Of a DNA stretch of 33,111 nucleotides, positions 26,996 through 33,111 are shown piece by piece (position 1 is the stretch's first letter; every line of letters starts with the position of its first letter). The position numbers were made by a program, and so were the translations under genes. The notes below the pieces were generated by a model. That model saw only the letters and a list, made by a program, of their open reading frames with translations, made no database searches and had not been told where the DNA came from. This DNA comes from an uncultured Colwellia sp. (GTDB lineage: Bacteria; Pseudomonadota; Gammaproteobacteria; Enterobacterales; Alteromonadaceae): NCBI GenBank assembly GCA_913058145.1, contig CAJXQM010000029.1:1-33111 (forward strand), in the 5' to 3' direction.

Positions 26996-27315
26996 CATGT
27001 TAAAAGATACTTTTATTTTTGCACACAAAAGAGAAGCAGGGTTTCGCCCTTGCTTTTTTAAAAGTATCGATCAACTTTAACTATTGATGGTAGCGTATGC
27101 TGTCGTCAGTATTCCTCTGTATCTTTAGACCCCCATTCGCTGCCTTAAACGATTAAACCCGACACTATTCACCTCACTTTAGGAAAAGTGTCATTTCGTA
27201 GCGTATTTATCTAAATCTTGTGCATAAATGCGGCTACCCTCATTGAATACATCATGAGGATGACAGTAGGTAAATAGATACTTTACTTATTTATTAACTA
27301 TCTATAGGCATAATT
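26996..27315. other. Intergenic region between astD and the DUF1338 gene
   Basis: After the ast terminator (see 27006-27068), about 250 bases hold no gene. A GACACT/AGTGTC inverted repeat (27161-27192, 20-base loop) is the only structure noticed. No clear promoter for the DUF1338 gene is seen. Confidence 0.45.
27006..27068 (+). terminator. ast operon terminator nested in a longer inverted repeat
   Basis: The core is AAGCAGGG (27034-27041) pairing, with one bulge, with CCCTTGCTT (27047-27055) followed by a T run to 27059. Outside it, GATACTTTTA (27006-27015) is the exact complement of TAAAAGTATC (27059-27068), so the terminator is the inner part of a larger stem. Confidence 0.7.
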
Positions 27316-28113
27316 ATGACTGTAAAAGTAACAGACCTTTTTGATAAAATTTGGCAACAATATTTAACAGTAACGCCTTCAGCAAAAAAGATTCATCACT
27401 TGCTAGGTAATGGCAATGACATTATTAACGATCATGTCGCTTATCGTACTTTCAATATTGAGAAAGTGAATTTAGATAAGTTGGCAAAGCACTTTATTTC
27501 AATTGGCTATACTGAATGTGGGCAATATGATTTTTCGGCAAAAAAATTAACCGCTAAACATTTCGAACACAATACAGAGACTATGCCTAAAGTGTTTATC
27601 AGTGAATTTCGTGTTGAGGAGTTTTCAGATGAAATACAAACCATCATTCATAACCTCGTTGATCCGCTACCTGACACTATTAGCGAACAAGCAGACTTTC
27701 TCCATTCTGGTCGCCCTTGGCAAATAAGTTCAGCTGATTACAATACATTACTGGCGAAAAGTGAATACGCAGCATGGTTGGCTGCTTGGGGTTATCGCGC
27801 CAACCACTTCACTGTCAGCATCAATCACCTTGATGGTTTTGATTGTATTATAGAGGTCAATAACCGTCTTAAAAATGCTGGCTACACCTTGAACAGTGCA
27901 GGTGGTGAGATTAAAGGTGATGAAACGGTAAAATTAGAGCAGTCATCTATTTTAGCTGATAAAGCACCAGTTCAATTTTCTGATGTTACCTTAGAAATTC
28001 CAAGTTGTTTTTATGAGTTTGCTAAACGTTATCCATCAGCCGATGGTAAGCTATACACTGGTTTTGTTGCCACTTCTGCCGATAAAATTTTTGAAAGTAC
28101 CAATGTGACTTAA
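27316..28113 (+). CDS. DUF1338 protein, 2-oxoadipate dioxygenase/decarboxylase-like (HglS family)
   Basis: DUF1338 proteins include HglS, a non-haem iron enzyme that turns 2-oxoadipate into 2-hydroxyglutarate in lysine breakdown. This is the short form (265 residues; HglS has about 460). Possible iron ligands are His40 (NDHVAYRTF), His164 (RANHFTVSINH) and Glu234 (FYEFAKRY), placed in the same order as in HglS. The family fold resembles a vicinal oxygen chelate enzyme. It follows the AST genes but is separated by a terminator, so it may have its own promoter. Its substrate here is not known; a role in arginine or lysine catabolism is inference from position only. Confidence 0.82.
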   Translation: MTVKVTDLFDKIWQQYLTVTPSAKKIHHLLGNGNDIINDHVAYRTFNIEKVNLDKLAKHFISIGYTECGQYDFSAKKLTAKHFEHNTETMPKVFISEFRVEEFSDEIQTIIHNLVDPLPDTISEQADFLHSGRPWQISSADYNTLLAKSEYAAWLAAWGYRANHFTVSINHLDGFDCIIEVNNRLKNAGYTLNSAGGEIKGDETVKLEQSSILADKAPVQFSDVTLEIPSCFYEFAKRYPSADGKLYTGFVATSADKIFESTNVT

Positions 28114-28131
28114 GCTATAATAATAGTAATG

Positions 28132-28161
28132 ATGAGGGTGCTTAACTCACCCTCATTTTTC
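28132..28161 (+). terminator. Intrinsic terminator after the DUF1338 gene
   Basis: ATGAGGGTG (28132-28140) pairs perfectly with CACCCTCAT (28148-28156) across a 7-base loop, followed by a short T run. It lies 18 bases after the stop codon. Confidence 0.88.
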
Positions 28162-28333
28162 TACTTGATTAACCCAACATAATAATTGTACAGTAACTGC
28201 TATAACCTGTTGATCACACTCAATAGGTATTCATAAAATTATTATGGCTATATTCATATTATCAAATATTTAACTTAGCTCACGCAATAACCTTGCGCAT
28301 TATAAGCGCACCCAACACAACGAGTTAATTAGT

Positions 28334-28453
28334 ATGAAACCAAAAGTACAATGGATCAACGATGAGTTACTTCTAAATACGCCGGAGAGCCTTCTTTGTG
28401 TTACACAATTAAAATTATTGATAACATCTCAATCATCGTTGAATAACTATTAA
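28334..28453 (+). CDS. Small upstream ORF (39 residues) overlapping the speD start
   Basis: ATG at 28334 opens 39 codons beginning MKPKVQWINDELLLNTPESL and ending NNY. Its TAA stop shares bases with the speD ATG in TAATG, a classic arrangement for translational coupling. speD itself has no visible ribosome-binding site, so its translation probably depends on ribosomes ending this ORF. I know no family for the peptide. It could be a leader peptide that controls speD, a small protein of unknown function, or a fortuitous frame; the overlap makes chance less likely. Confidence 0.5.
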   Translation: MKPKVQWINDELLLNTPESLLCVTQLKLLITSQSSLNNY

Positions 28454-29211
28454 TGAACGGAATTACTTTATTTGGCTTTAATAATTTAACTAAGAGTTTA
28501 AGTTTCTCTTTATACAAGTTGCATTACCTAACCAGTCAACCCGATAGTTACAACCTGTTCATTAAAGAACGCTACAACGCTGACAAGTTGAATATTGTAC
28601 TAACTGAAATATGCCATGCTATTGGTGGTACGGTATTGAATATTGCCAAACAAGATTACCAGCCTCAAGGTGCAAGTGTTACCTTAATGATCTCCGAAGA
28701 GTCACAAGATGAACCGTTGTCGACGATGGCTTCTGAATCTATTATTGCCCATTTAGATAAAAGTCATTTGTGTATTCACACTTACCCTGAAGAATCGCCA
28801 CAAGACGGTATAGCGATTTTTAGAGCTGATATTGAACTATCGACCTGTGGTGTTATTTCACCACTAAAAGTACTTAATAAGGTTATTGAGGCCTTCGATG
28901 CTGATGTTATTGATATTGATTATCGCATTCGCGGCATGACTCGAGATAGGCAAGGTAATAAACTATTTAATGTTGATAAGTTGAACAGCGTGAGCGACTT
29001 TCTTTCTGCTGAAATGAAAAGGAGTTACAATATTAGTGAACATAATTTTCGCGAACAAAACTTATTTCACACAAAACTAAGTAGAAAATATATAGAGTTG
29101 AGTGACTATATTTTCGAAAATAATATAGAGTGTTTACTCGCTGATGAACAGTGTGCAATAAACACGAAGCTCACAAAAGAAATACACCAGCTATTCTCAA
29201 AGATAAATTAG
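28453..29211 (+). CDS. speD: Adenosylmethionine decarboxylase SpeD (proenzyme)
   Basis: SpeD decarboxylates S-adenosylmethionine to supply aminopropyl groups for spermidine. The proenzyme cuts itself before a serine that becomes the pyruvoyl cofactor; this is Ser104 in the segment HLDKSHLCIHTYPE (E. coli cleaves at Ser112). The protein has 252 residues (E. coli 264), begins MNGITLFGFNNLTKSLSF like the proteobacterial type, and keeps the RADIELSTCGVISPL region. The ATG at 28453 overlaps the stop codon of a small upstream ORF. It is convergent with prkB, leaving 32 bases that include a GAGACGTCTC palindrome (29213-29222). No speE is present in the window. Confidence 0.95.
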   Translation: MNGITLFGFNNLTKSLSFSLYKLHYLTSQPDSYNLFIKERYNADKLNIVLTEICHAIGGTVLNIAKQDYQPQGASVTLMISEESQDEPLSTMASESIIAHLDKSHLCIHTYPEESPQDGIAIFRADIELSTCGVISPLKVLNKVIEAFDADVIDIDYRIRGMTRDRQGNKLFNVDKLNSVSDFLSAEMKRSYNISEHNFREQNLFHTKLSRKYIELSDYIFENNIECLLADEQCAINTKLTKEIHQLFSKIN

Positions 29212-29243
29212 TGGAGACGTCTCACTCGTCATTTATCCTTAGT

Positions 29244-30143
29244 TTACAAATCACTCATCCAATCCAGCTGTTTATTTGCCTGTGTTTTACGCTCAATTAA
29301 ATCACGAATAAGTGGTGTTAGGATCAACTCCATAGCAAAGCCCATCTTACCACCAGGAACCACTAATGTACTGACGCGAGACATAAACGAACCATCAATC
29401 ATACGTAGATAATATTGAAAATCGACATTCTTTACTTCGCGAAAACGGATGACAACAAAACTTTCATCCAAACTGGGTATCGCTTTTGCGCTAAAAGGGT
29501 TCGACGTATCAACCGTTGGAACCCGCTGAAAATTGATATGGGTGCGAGAAAACTGAGGCGTAATAAAGGAAATATAATCCTCCATACTTCGAACAATGCT
29601 GGCAGTCACGGCTTCACGGGTATGCCCACGCTTTTTAGTATCTCGAATGATTTTTTGAATCCACTCCAAGTTAACTATCGGAACCATCCCAATAAGTAAA
29701 TCAACATGCTTGGCGACATCATTGTCTGTCGTGACTACTCCCCCATGTAATCCTTCATAATACAGAAGATCAGTGCCTTCACCTAACTCTTCCCACGGGG
29801 TGAAGGTACCAGGCATTTGGTTGTAGGGCACCGCTTCATCAAAGGTATGCAGATAACGCCGCATCATACCTTTGCCTGTTTCTCCGTAAGTTGTAAATAA
29901 TTTTTCTAACGCGTTAAAATCATTAGCTAAGTCTCCAAAATAACTAATATTAGAACGGGCTTCTTTCGCTTTACGTTTTTCAAGATCCATTTCTGGACGA
30001 GAAAATCGGTGAAAACTATCCCCTTCCACATTTACTGACCTTATACCTAAGGTTCTAAATATATGCTCAAATGCTGAGGTAGTTGTTGAGGTACCAGCAC
30101 CAGATGAACCTGTAATGGCAATAATAGGATTACTTGAAGACAT
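29244..30143 (-). CDS. prkB: Phosphoribulokinase-like protein PrkB
   Basis: A P-loop kinase of the phosphoribulokinase family, close to E. coli PrkB, whose substrate is not established. The ATG at 30143 gives MSSSNPIIAITGSSGAGTST, with the Walker A loop at 12-20 and 299 residues in total; an in-frame TTG at 30158 is not needed. Conserved segments include EGDSFHRF, ISYFGDLANDF, YEGLHGG and IVNLEWIQKIIRDT. No RuBisCO or other Calvin-cycle gene is in the window, so a carbon-fixing role is unlikely. It has a good sigma-70 promoter (30183-30211). In E. coli prkB lies near crp and argD/pabA, so the grouping here is partly conserved. Confidence 0.92.
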   Translation of the reverse strand: MSSSNPIIAITGSSGAGTSTTTSAFEHIFRTLGIRSVNVEGDSFHRFSRPEMDLEKRKAKEARSNISYFGDLANDFNALEKLFTTYGETGKGMMRRYLHTFDEAVPYNQMPGTFTPWEELGEGTDLLYYEGLHGGVVTTDNDVAKHVDLLIGMVPIVNLEWIQKIIRDTKKRGHTREAVTASIVRSMEDYISFITPQFSRTHINFQRVPTVDTSNPFSAKAIPSLDESFVVIRFREVKNVDFQYYLRMIDGSFMSRVSTLVVPGGKMGFAMELILTPLIRDLIERKTQANKQLDWMSDL

Positions 30144-30182
30144 ATTGGTAGGACTCAACTAGTAGGTTAAAAAGTAAGCTAT

Positions 30183-30211
30183 TTTATACGGGTAATTGTT
30201 AACAAGGTCAA
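30183..30211 (-). promoter_or_regulatory. Sigma-70 promoter of prkB
   Basis: The minus strand reads TTGACC (-35), exactly 17 bases, then TATAAA (-10). Each box matches five of six consensus positions. The start would be near 30176, about 33 bases before the ATG at 30143. Confidence 0.72.
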
Positions 30212-30333
30212 GAGGCAAAGACTTTGGCTAGATTTATGTTAGAGGTATCTCAAACTAACAGCAGCCTATTTTTTATATGAATACACATTTTAAACAGATG
30301 TCATTACAAGTAAAGTAGCTTGGCTATAGTAGC

Positions 30334-30349
30334 ATCATGTTGACATGAT
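30334..30349. repeat. 16-base palindrome upstream of prkB
   Basis: ATCATGT and ACATGAT are exact complements, two bases apart. The size and symmetry fit a dimeric regulator's site, but it lies about 125 bases upstream of the prkB -35 box. Confidence 0.45.
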
Positions 30350-30506
30350 TAGTAATCAGCCTTGCTTATTCTAGCTATTCACTTAATAGTAAAAATGAAT
30401 AGTGAAGCAATATAATTAAGGGTGGCCTTTCGATAACAAAGCTTGCTTCTAAAATCATCCGCGGATATCAAGCAGAGCAATAATTTTATTATTAAGTTAT
30501 CAAAAA

Positions 30507-30535
30507 CAAAAAACCGAGCCTAAGCTCGGTTTTTT
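30507..30535 (-). terminator. Intrinsic terminator of the alpha ribosomal operon
   Basis: On the minus strand ACCGAGC pairs with GCTCGGT over a 4-base loop, followed by a long T run. It lies about 25 bases past the rplQ stop. A/T runs on both sides could let it also work on the plus strand. Confidence 0.88.
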
Positions 30536-30559
30536 AATTCTTACAAAGTAAGCTAATGC

Positions 30560-30964
30560 TTAAGCTTCTGCTGATTCTTCAACTACTTCAGGAGCATCTT
30601 CTACTACTGGGCGGTCTACTAATTCAATATAAGCCATAGGCGCTTTATCACCAGTACGGAAACCACATTTTAAAATGCGAGTATAACCACCTGGACGTTC
30701 TTGGTAACGTACACCAAGTTCGTTAAATAAAAGACCTACTACTTCTTTATCTTGTGTACGAGCAAACGCTAAACGGCGATTTGCAACACTGTCGGTTTTA
30801 GCCAATGTAATCAATGGCTCTACAACCATACGTAGTTCTTTAGCTTTAGCTACAGTCGTTTTAATAACGCCGTGCTTAACTAAAGAGCTTGCCATATTGC
30901 GGAACATCGCTTTACGATGACTGCTATTACGGTTTAACTGGCGACCGCTTTGACGATGGCGCAT
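30560..30964 (-). CDS. rplQ: 50S ribosomal protein L17 (bL17)
   Basis: L17 lies near the exit tunnel of the large subunit and is the last gene of the alpha operon. The 134 residues start [20 protein letters not shown], the conserved L17 beginning, and include [20 protein letters not shown]. The acidic tail (after about 115; rich in Glu and Ala) is a common gammaproteobacterial variation. An AAGGA ribosome-binding site precedes the ATG at 30964. It follows rpoA by 46 bases and ends at an intrinsic terminator. Confidence 0.97.
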   Translation of the reverse strand: MRHRQSGRQLNRNSSHRKAMFRNMASSLVKHGVIKTTVAKAKELRMVVEPLITLAKTDSVANRRLAFARTQDKEVVGLLFNELGVRYQERPGGYTRILKCGFRTGDKAPMAYIELVDRPVVEDAPEVVEESAEA

Positions 30965-31010
30965 AAGTTAATCCTTCTCTCAAACTATGAATAAAAAAAC
31001 GATGATCGAA

Positions 31011-32000
31011 CTAGTCGTTGTCAACGATGCTTTCTGGTGGCCAGTTTTCTAGGCGCATGCCCAAAGACAAACCACGCGACGCTAACACGTCTTTGATTTC
31101 AGTTAGAGACTTCTTACCTAAATTAGGTGTTTTAAGAAGCTCAACTTCAGCACGTTGTACTAAATCACCAATATATTGAATTGCTTCTGCTTTTAAGCAG
31201 TTTGCGCTACGGACAGTTAGTTCTAGATCATCAACAGGACGAAGTAAAATTGGGTCGAATAATGGTTTTTCTTCCACTTGTTCAACTTCTTTAATATCAC
31301 GAAGTTCTACAAACGCATCTAGCTGTTCAGCTAAAATTGTTGAAGCACGACGAATAGCTTCTTCCGGATCCAATGTACCATTGGTTTCCATATCTAAAAT
31401 TAATTTGTCTAAATCTGTACGTTGTTCAACACGTGCAGAGTCAACATCATAAGCAATTCTTACTACTGGGCTGAATGAAGCATCTACCAACAAACGACCA
31501 ATAGCACGATCTTCTTCCTCGGCATCACGGCGCGCTGAAGCAGGTACGTAACCACGACCCATTTCAATTTTAATGCGCATACTGATAGAACCTTCACCTG
31601 TTAGGGTGCAGATAACATGGTCTGGGTTTGCAATAGTTACATCACCATCATGTTGAATATCAGCTGCCGTTACAGGGCCTTCACCAGACTTAGTTAACGT
31701 TAGAATGGCTTCATTCTTGCCTTCTAAGATAACTGCTAGTCCTTTAAGATTTAACAATATTTCGATGATGTCTTCTTGAACACCTTCTTTACTACTGTAC
31801 TCATGTAAAACACCATCAATCTCAACTTCAGTTACAGCACAACCTGGCATTGAAGATAAAAGAATGCGGCGTAACGCATTACCTAAAGTGTGACCAAAAC
31901 CACGTTCTAGTGGCTCTAAAGTTACTTTAGCGCGACGAGGGCTGATATTTTCAATACCAACCATGCGTGGTCTAAGGAATTCGGTTACAGAACCCTGCAT
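31011..32000 (-). CDS. rpoA: DNA-directed RNA polymerase subunit alpha
   Basis: The alpha subunit nucleates assembly of RNA polymerase (N-terminal domain, about 1-235) and contacts UP elements and activators (C-terminal domain, about 250-329). The length of 329 equals that of E. coli, and the C-terminal domain keeps [17 protein letters not shown] with the DNA-contacting arginine corresponding to E. coli Arg265, and [16 protein letters not shown]. The ribosome-binding site AGAGGGG lies just upstream of the ATG at 32000. It sits between rpsD and rplQ, the standard alpha operon order. Confidence 0.98.
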   Translation of the reverse strand: MQGSVTEFLRPRMVGIENISPRRAKVTLEPLERGFGHTLGNALRRILLSSMPGCAVTEVEIDGVLHEYSSKEGVQEDIIEILLNLKGLAVILEGKNEAILTLTKSGEGPVTAADIQHDGDVTIANPDHVICTLTGEGSISMRIKIEMGRGYVPASARRDAEEEDRAIGRLLVDASFSPVVRIAYDVDSARVEQRTDLDKLILDMETNGTLDPEEAIRRASTILAEQLDAFVELRDIKEVEQVEEKPLFDPILLRPVDDLELTVRSANCLKAEAIQYIGDLVQRAEVELLKTPNLGKKSLTEIKDVLASRGLSLGMRLENWPPESIVDND

Positions 32001-32028
32001 ATATGTCCCCTCTTAAAGTGCAACTTTA

Positions 32029-32649
32029 CTATTTAGAGTAAAGTTCAACGATTAACTGTTCATTAATTTCGGCAGATAAGTCAGCTCTATCAGGAACACG
32101 TTTAAAAACGCCTTCTAATGTCTTAGTATCTACTTCAACCCAAAGTGGTTTTTCACGTTGGTCGGCTAATTCTAAAGCAGCGATAATACGCGCTTGAGTT
32201 TTAGACTTTTCACGAACAGAAACCACATCTTCAGCTTTAACAGTGAAAGATGGAATGTTAACTACAACACCGTTTACCACGATAGCTTTATGGCTAACTA
32301 GTTGACGGGCTTCAGCACGAGTGCTGGCATAACCCATACGGTAAACTACGTTATCTAAACGAGTTTCTAAAAGCTGTAACAAGTTTTCACCTGTGTTGCC
32401 TTTTTGACGTGCCGCTTCTTTGTAGTAATTACTGAATTGTTTTTCAAGTACGCCAAAAATACGACGAACTTTCTGTTTTTCACGAAGTTGAACACCATAG
32501 TCCGACAAACGACCACGACGGGCGCCATGTTGACCTGGTATTGTTTCGATTTTACATTTAGTGTCAATTGCTCTAACACCGCTTTTAAGGAACAAATCTG
32601 TACCTTCGCGGCGACTAAGCTTTAACTTAGGACCTAAATATCTAGCCAT
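32029..32649 (-). CDS. rpsD: 30S ribosomal protein S4 (uS4)
   Basis: S4 binds 16S rRNA first in assembly of the small-subunit body and, in E. coli, represses translation of the alpha operon. The protein has 206 residues, the same as E. coli, begins [20 protein letters not shown] and has the S4 RNA-binding domain around 96-156 ([20 protein letters not shown]). It lacks the zinc cysteines found in some Gram-positive S4 proteins. GGAG precedes the ATG at 32649. Confidence 0.98.
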   Translation of the reverse strand: MARYLGPKLKLSRREGTDLFLKSGVRAIDTKCKIETIPGQHGARRGRLSDYGVQLREKQKVRRIFGVLEKQFSNYYKEAARQKGNTGENLLQLLETRLDNVVYRMGYASTRAEARQLVSHKAIVVNGVVVNIPSFTVKAEDVVSVREKSKTQARIIAALELADQREKPLWVEVDTKTLEGVFKRVPDRADLSAEINEQLIVELYSK

Positions 32650-32680
32650 TTTCTTTCTCCAACTATCCTAAAAAGAGCGA

Positions 32681-33070
32681 TTAAACGCGACGTTTCTTAG
32701 GAGGACGACAACCATTATGAGGAATAGGCGTAACGTCAGTAATGTTGGTGATTTTAAAACCAGCAGCATTTAAGGCACGGATAGCAGATTCACGACCTGG
32801 ACCTGGACCTTTAACGAACACTTCAATATTCTTCAAACCAAACTCTTTTGCAGTAGCGCCTGCGCGATCTGCAGCTACTTGCGCAGCAAAAGGGGTAGAT
32901 TTACGTGAACCACGAAAACCTGAACCACCAGCAGTAGCCCAAGATAATGCATTACCTTGACGGTCTGTAAGAGTCACGATTGTGTTGTTGAAAGAAGCAT
33001 GTATATGAGCCATGCCATCAGCAACTTGTTTTTTTACGCGTTTACGCGAACGAACGGGTGTTTTAGCCAT
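32681..33070 (-). CDS. rpsK: 30S ribosomal protein S11 (uS11)
   Basis: S11 forms part of the platform of the small subunit and contacts the 3' end of 16S rRNA. The 129-residue protein shows the conserved segments [35 protein letters not shown] and the basic C-terminus [11 protein letters not shown], all typical of the family. A GAGGA ribosome-binding site lies upstream of the ATG at 33070. It follows rpsM, whose stop is 13 bases upstream, and precedes rpsD. Confidence 0.98.
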   Translation of the reverse strand: MAKTPVRSRKRVKKQVADGMAHIHASFNNTIVTLTDRQGNALSWATAGGSGFRGSRKSTPFAAQVAADRAGATAKEFGLKNIEVFVKGPGPGRESAIRALNAAGFKITNITDVTPIPHNGCRPPKKRRV

Positions 33071-33083
33071 TGTCTAGTTCCTC

Positions 33084-33111
33084 TTACTTCTTAATTGGCT
33101 TACGAGGACCT
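33084..33111 (-). CDS. rpsM: 30S ribosomal protein S13 (uS13), C-terminal fragment
   Basis: The minus strand enters at the window edge with codons for GPRKPIKK followed by TAA (33084-33086). S13 proteins of gammaproteobacteria end in this GPRKPIKK sequence, and rpsM directly precedes rpsK in the alpha operon. Only nine codons are visible. Confidence 0.88.

Larger units (their letters stand above)
30144..30559. other. Intergenic region between prkB and rplQ
   Basis: Apart from the prkB promoter and the alpha-operon terminator, which are listed separately, this 416-base stretch has a 16-base palindrome (30334-30349) and no gene that I can support. Confidence 0.55.

Noticed and set aside
29244..30143. 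Calvin-cycle locus
   Set aside because: prkB type rather than autotrophic phosphoribulokinase, and no RuBisCO or related genes nearby.
30144..30158. TTG start giving prkB five more residues
   Set aside because: ATG at 30143 lies five codons downstream, gives the family's usual N-terminus and a normal 33-base leader from the predicted promoter.

Overview
The window looks like a chromosomal segment of an A+T-rich marine gammaproteobacterium, most likely in the Alteromonadales and close to Colwellia or Thalassotalea. This is inferred from E. coli-like protein sequences and gene orders: rpmE divergent from priA, then ftsN-hslV-hslU-DUF971; mpl-ubiX; pabA next to an argD/astC-type aminotransferase; speD close to prkB; and the alpha ribosomal operon. 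No search was run, so the genus is a guess. There are no rRNA or tRNA genes, CRISPR arrays, transposases or integrases, and nothing looks clearly acquired.

Layout. 1-735: start of rplM with its promoter and long leader, a two-way terminator, and rpmE, all minus strand. 992-6253: priA, ftsN, hslV, hslU and a DUF971 gene, plus strand (replication restart, division, proteolysis). 6384-10493: a DyP-type peroxidase and a large TPR hybrid histidine kinase, minus strand, with a possible decayed coding fragment between them. 10657-11412: a secreted cyclophilin with a GlyGly-CTERM-like tail. 11507-13137: amtB and glnK, behind a sigma-54-type promoter. 13428-17434: ovoA (ovothiol synthesis), a divergent glutamine-synthetase-like gene directly upstream of it, and a small glutaredoxin. 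17795-21888: a GntR/FCD regulator, ubiX, mpl and a MOSC/ferredoxin YcbX-like protein. 22074-26995: pabA, then astC, astA and astD (arginine to glutamate plus succinate). 27316-30143: a DUF1338 dioxygenase-like gene, a small ORF overlapping the speD start, speD, and a convergent phosphoribulokinase-like gene prkB. 30560-33111: rplQ, rpoA, rpsD, rpsK and the end of rpsM, minus strand.

How the genes work together. Most are housekeeping. Nitrogen metabolism recurs: GlnK/AmtB import and sense ammonium, AstCAD break down arginine, and SpeD feeds polyamine synthesis. Thiol and redox chemistry also recurs: OvoA, glutaredoxin, DyP peroxidase and YcbX.

The least conventional parts are the glutamine-synthetase-like protein paired with OvoA, the 39-residue ORF whose stop codon overlaps the speD start (TAATG), the cyclophilin's sorting tail, the inverted repeats between ovoA and glnK, and a hairpin between astC and astA.
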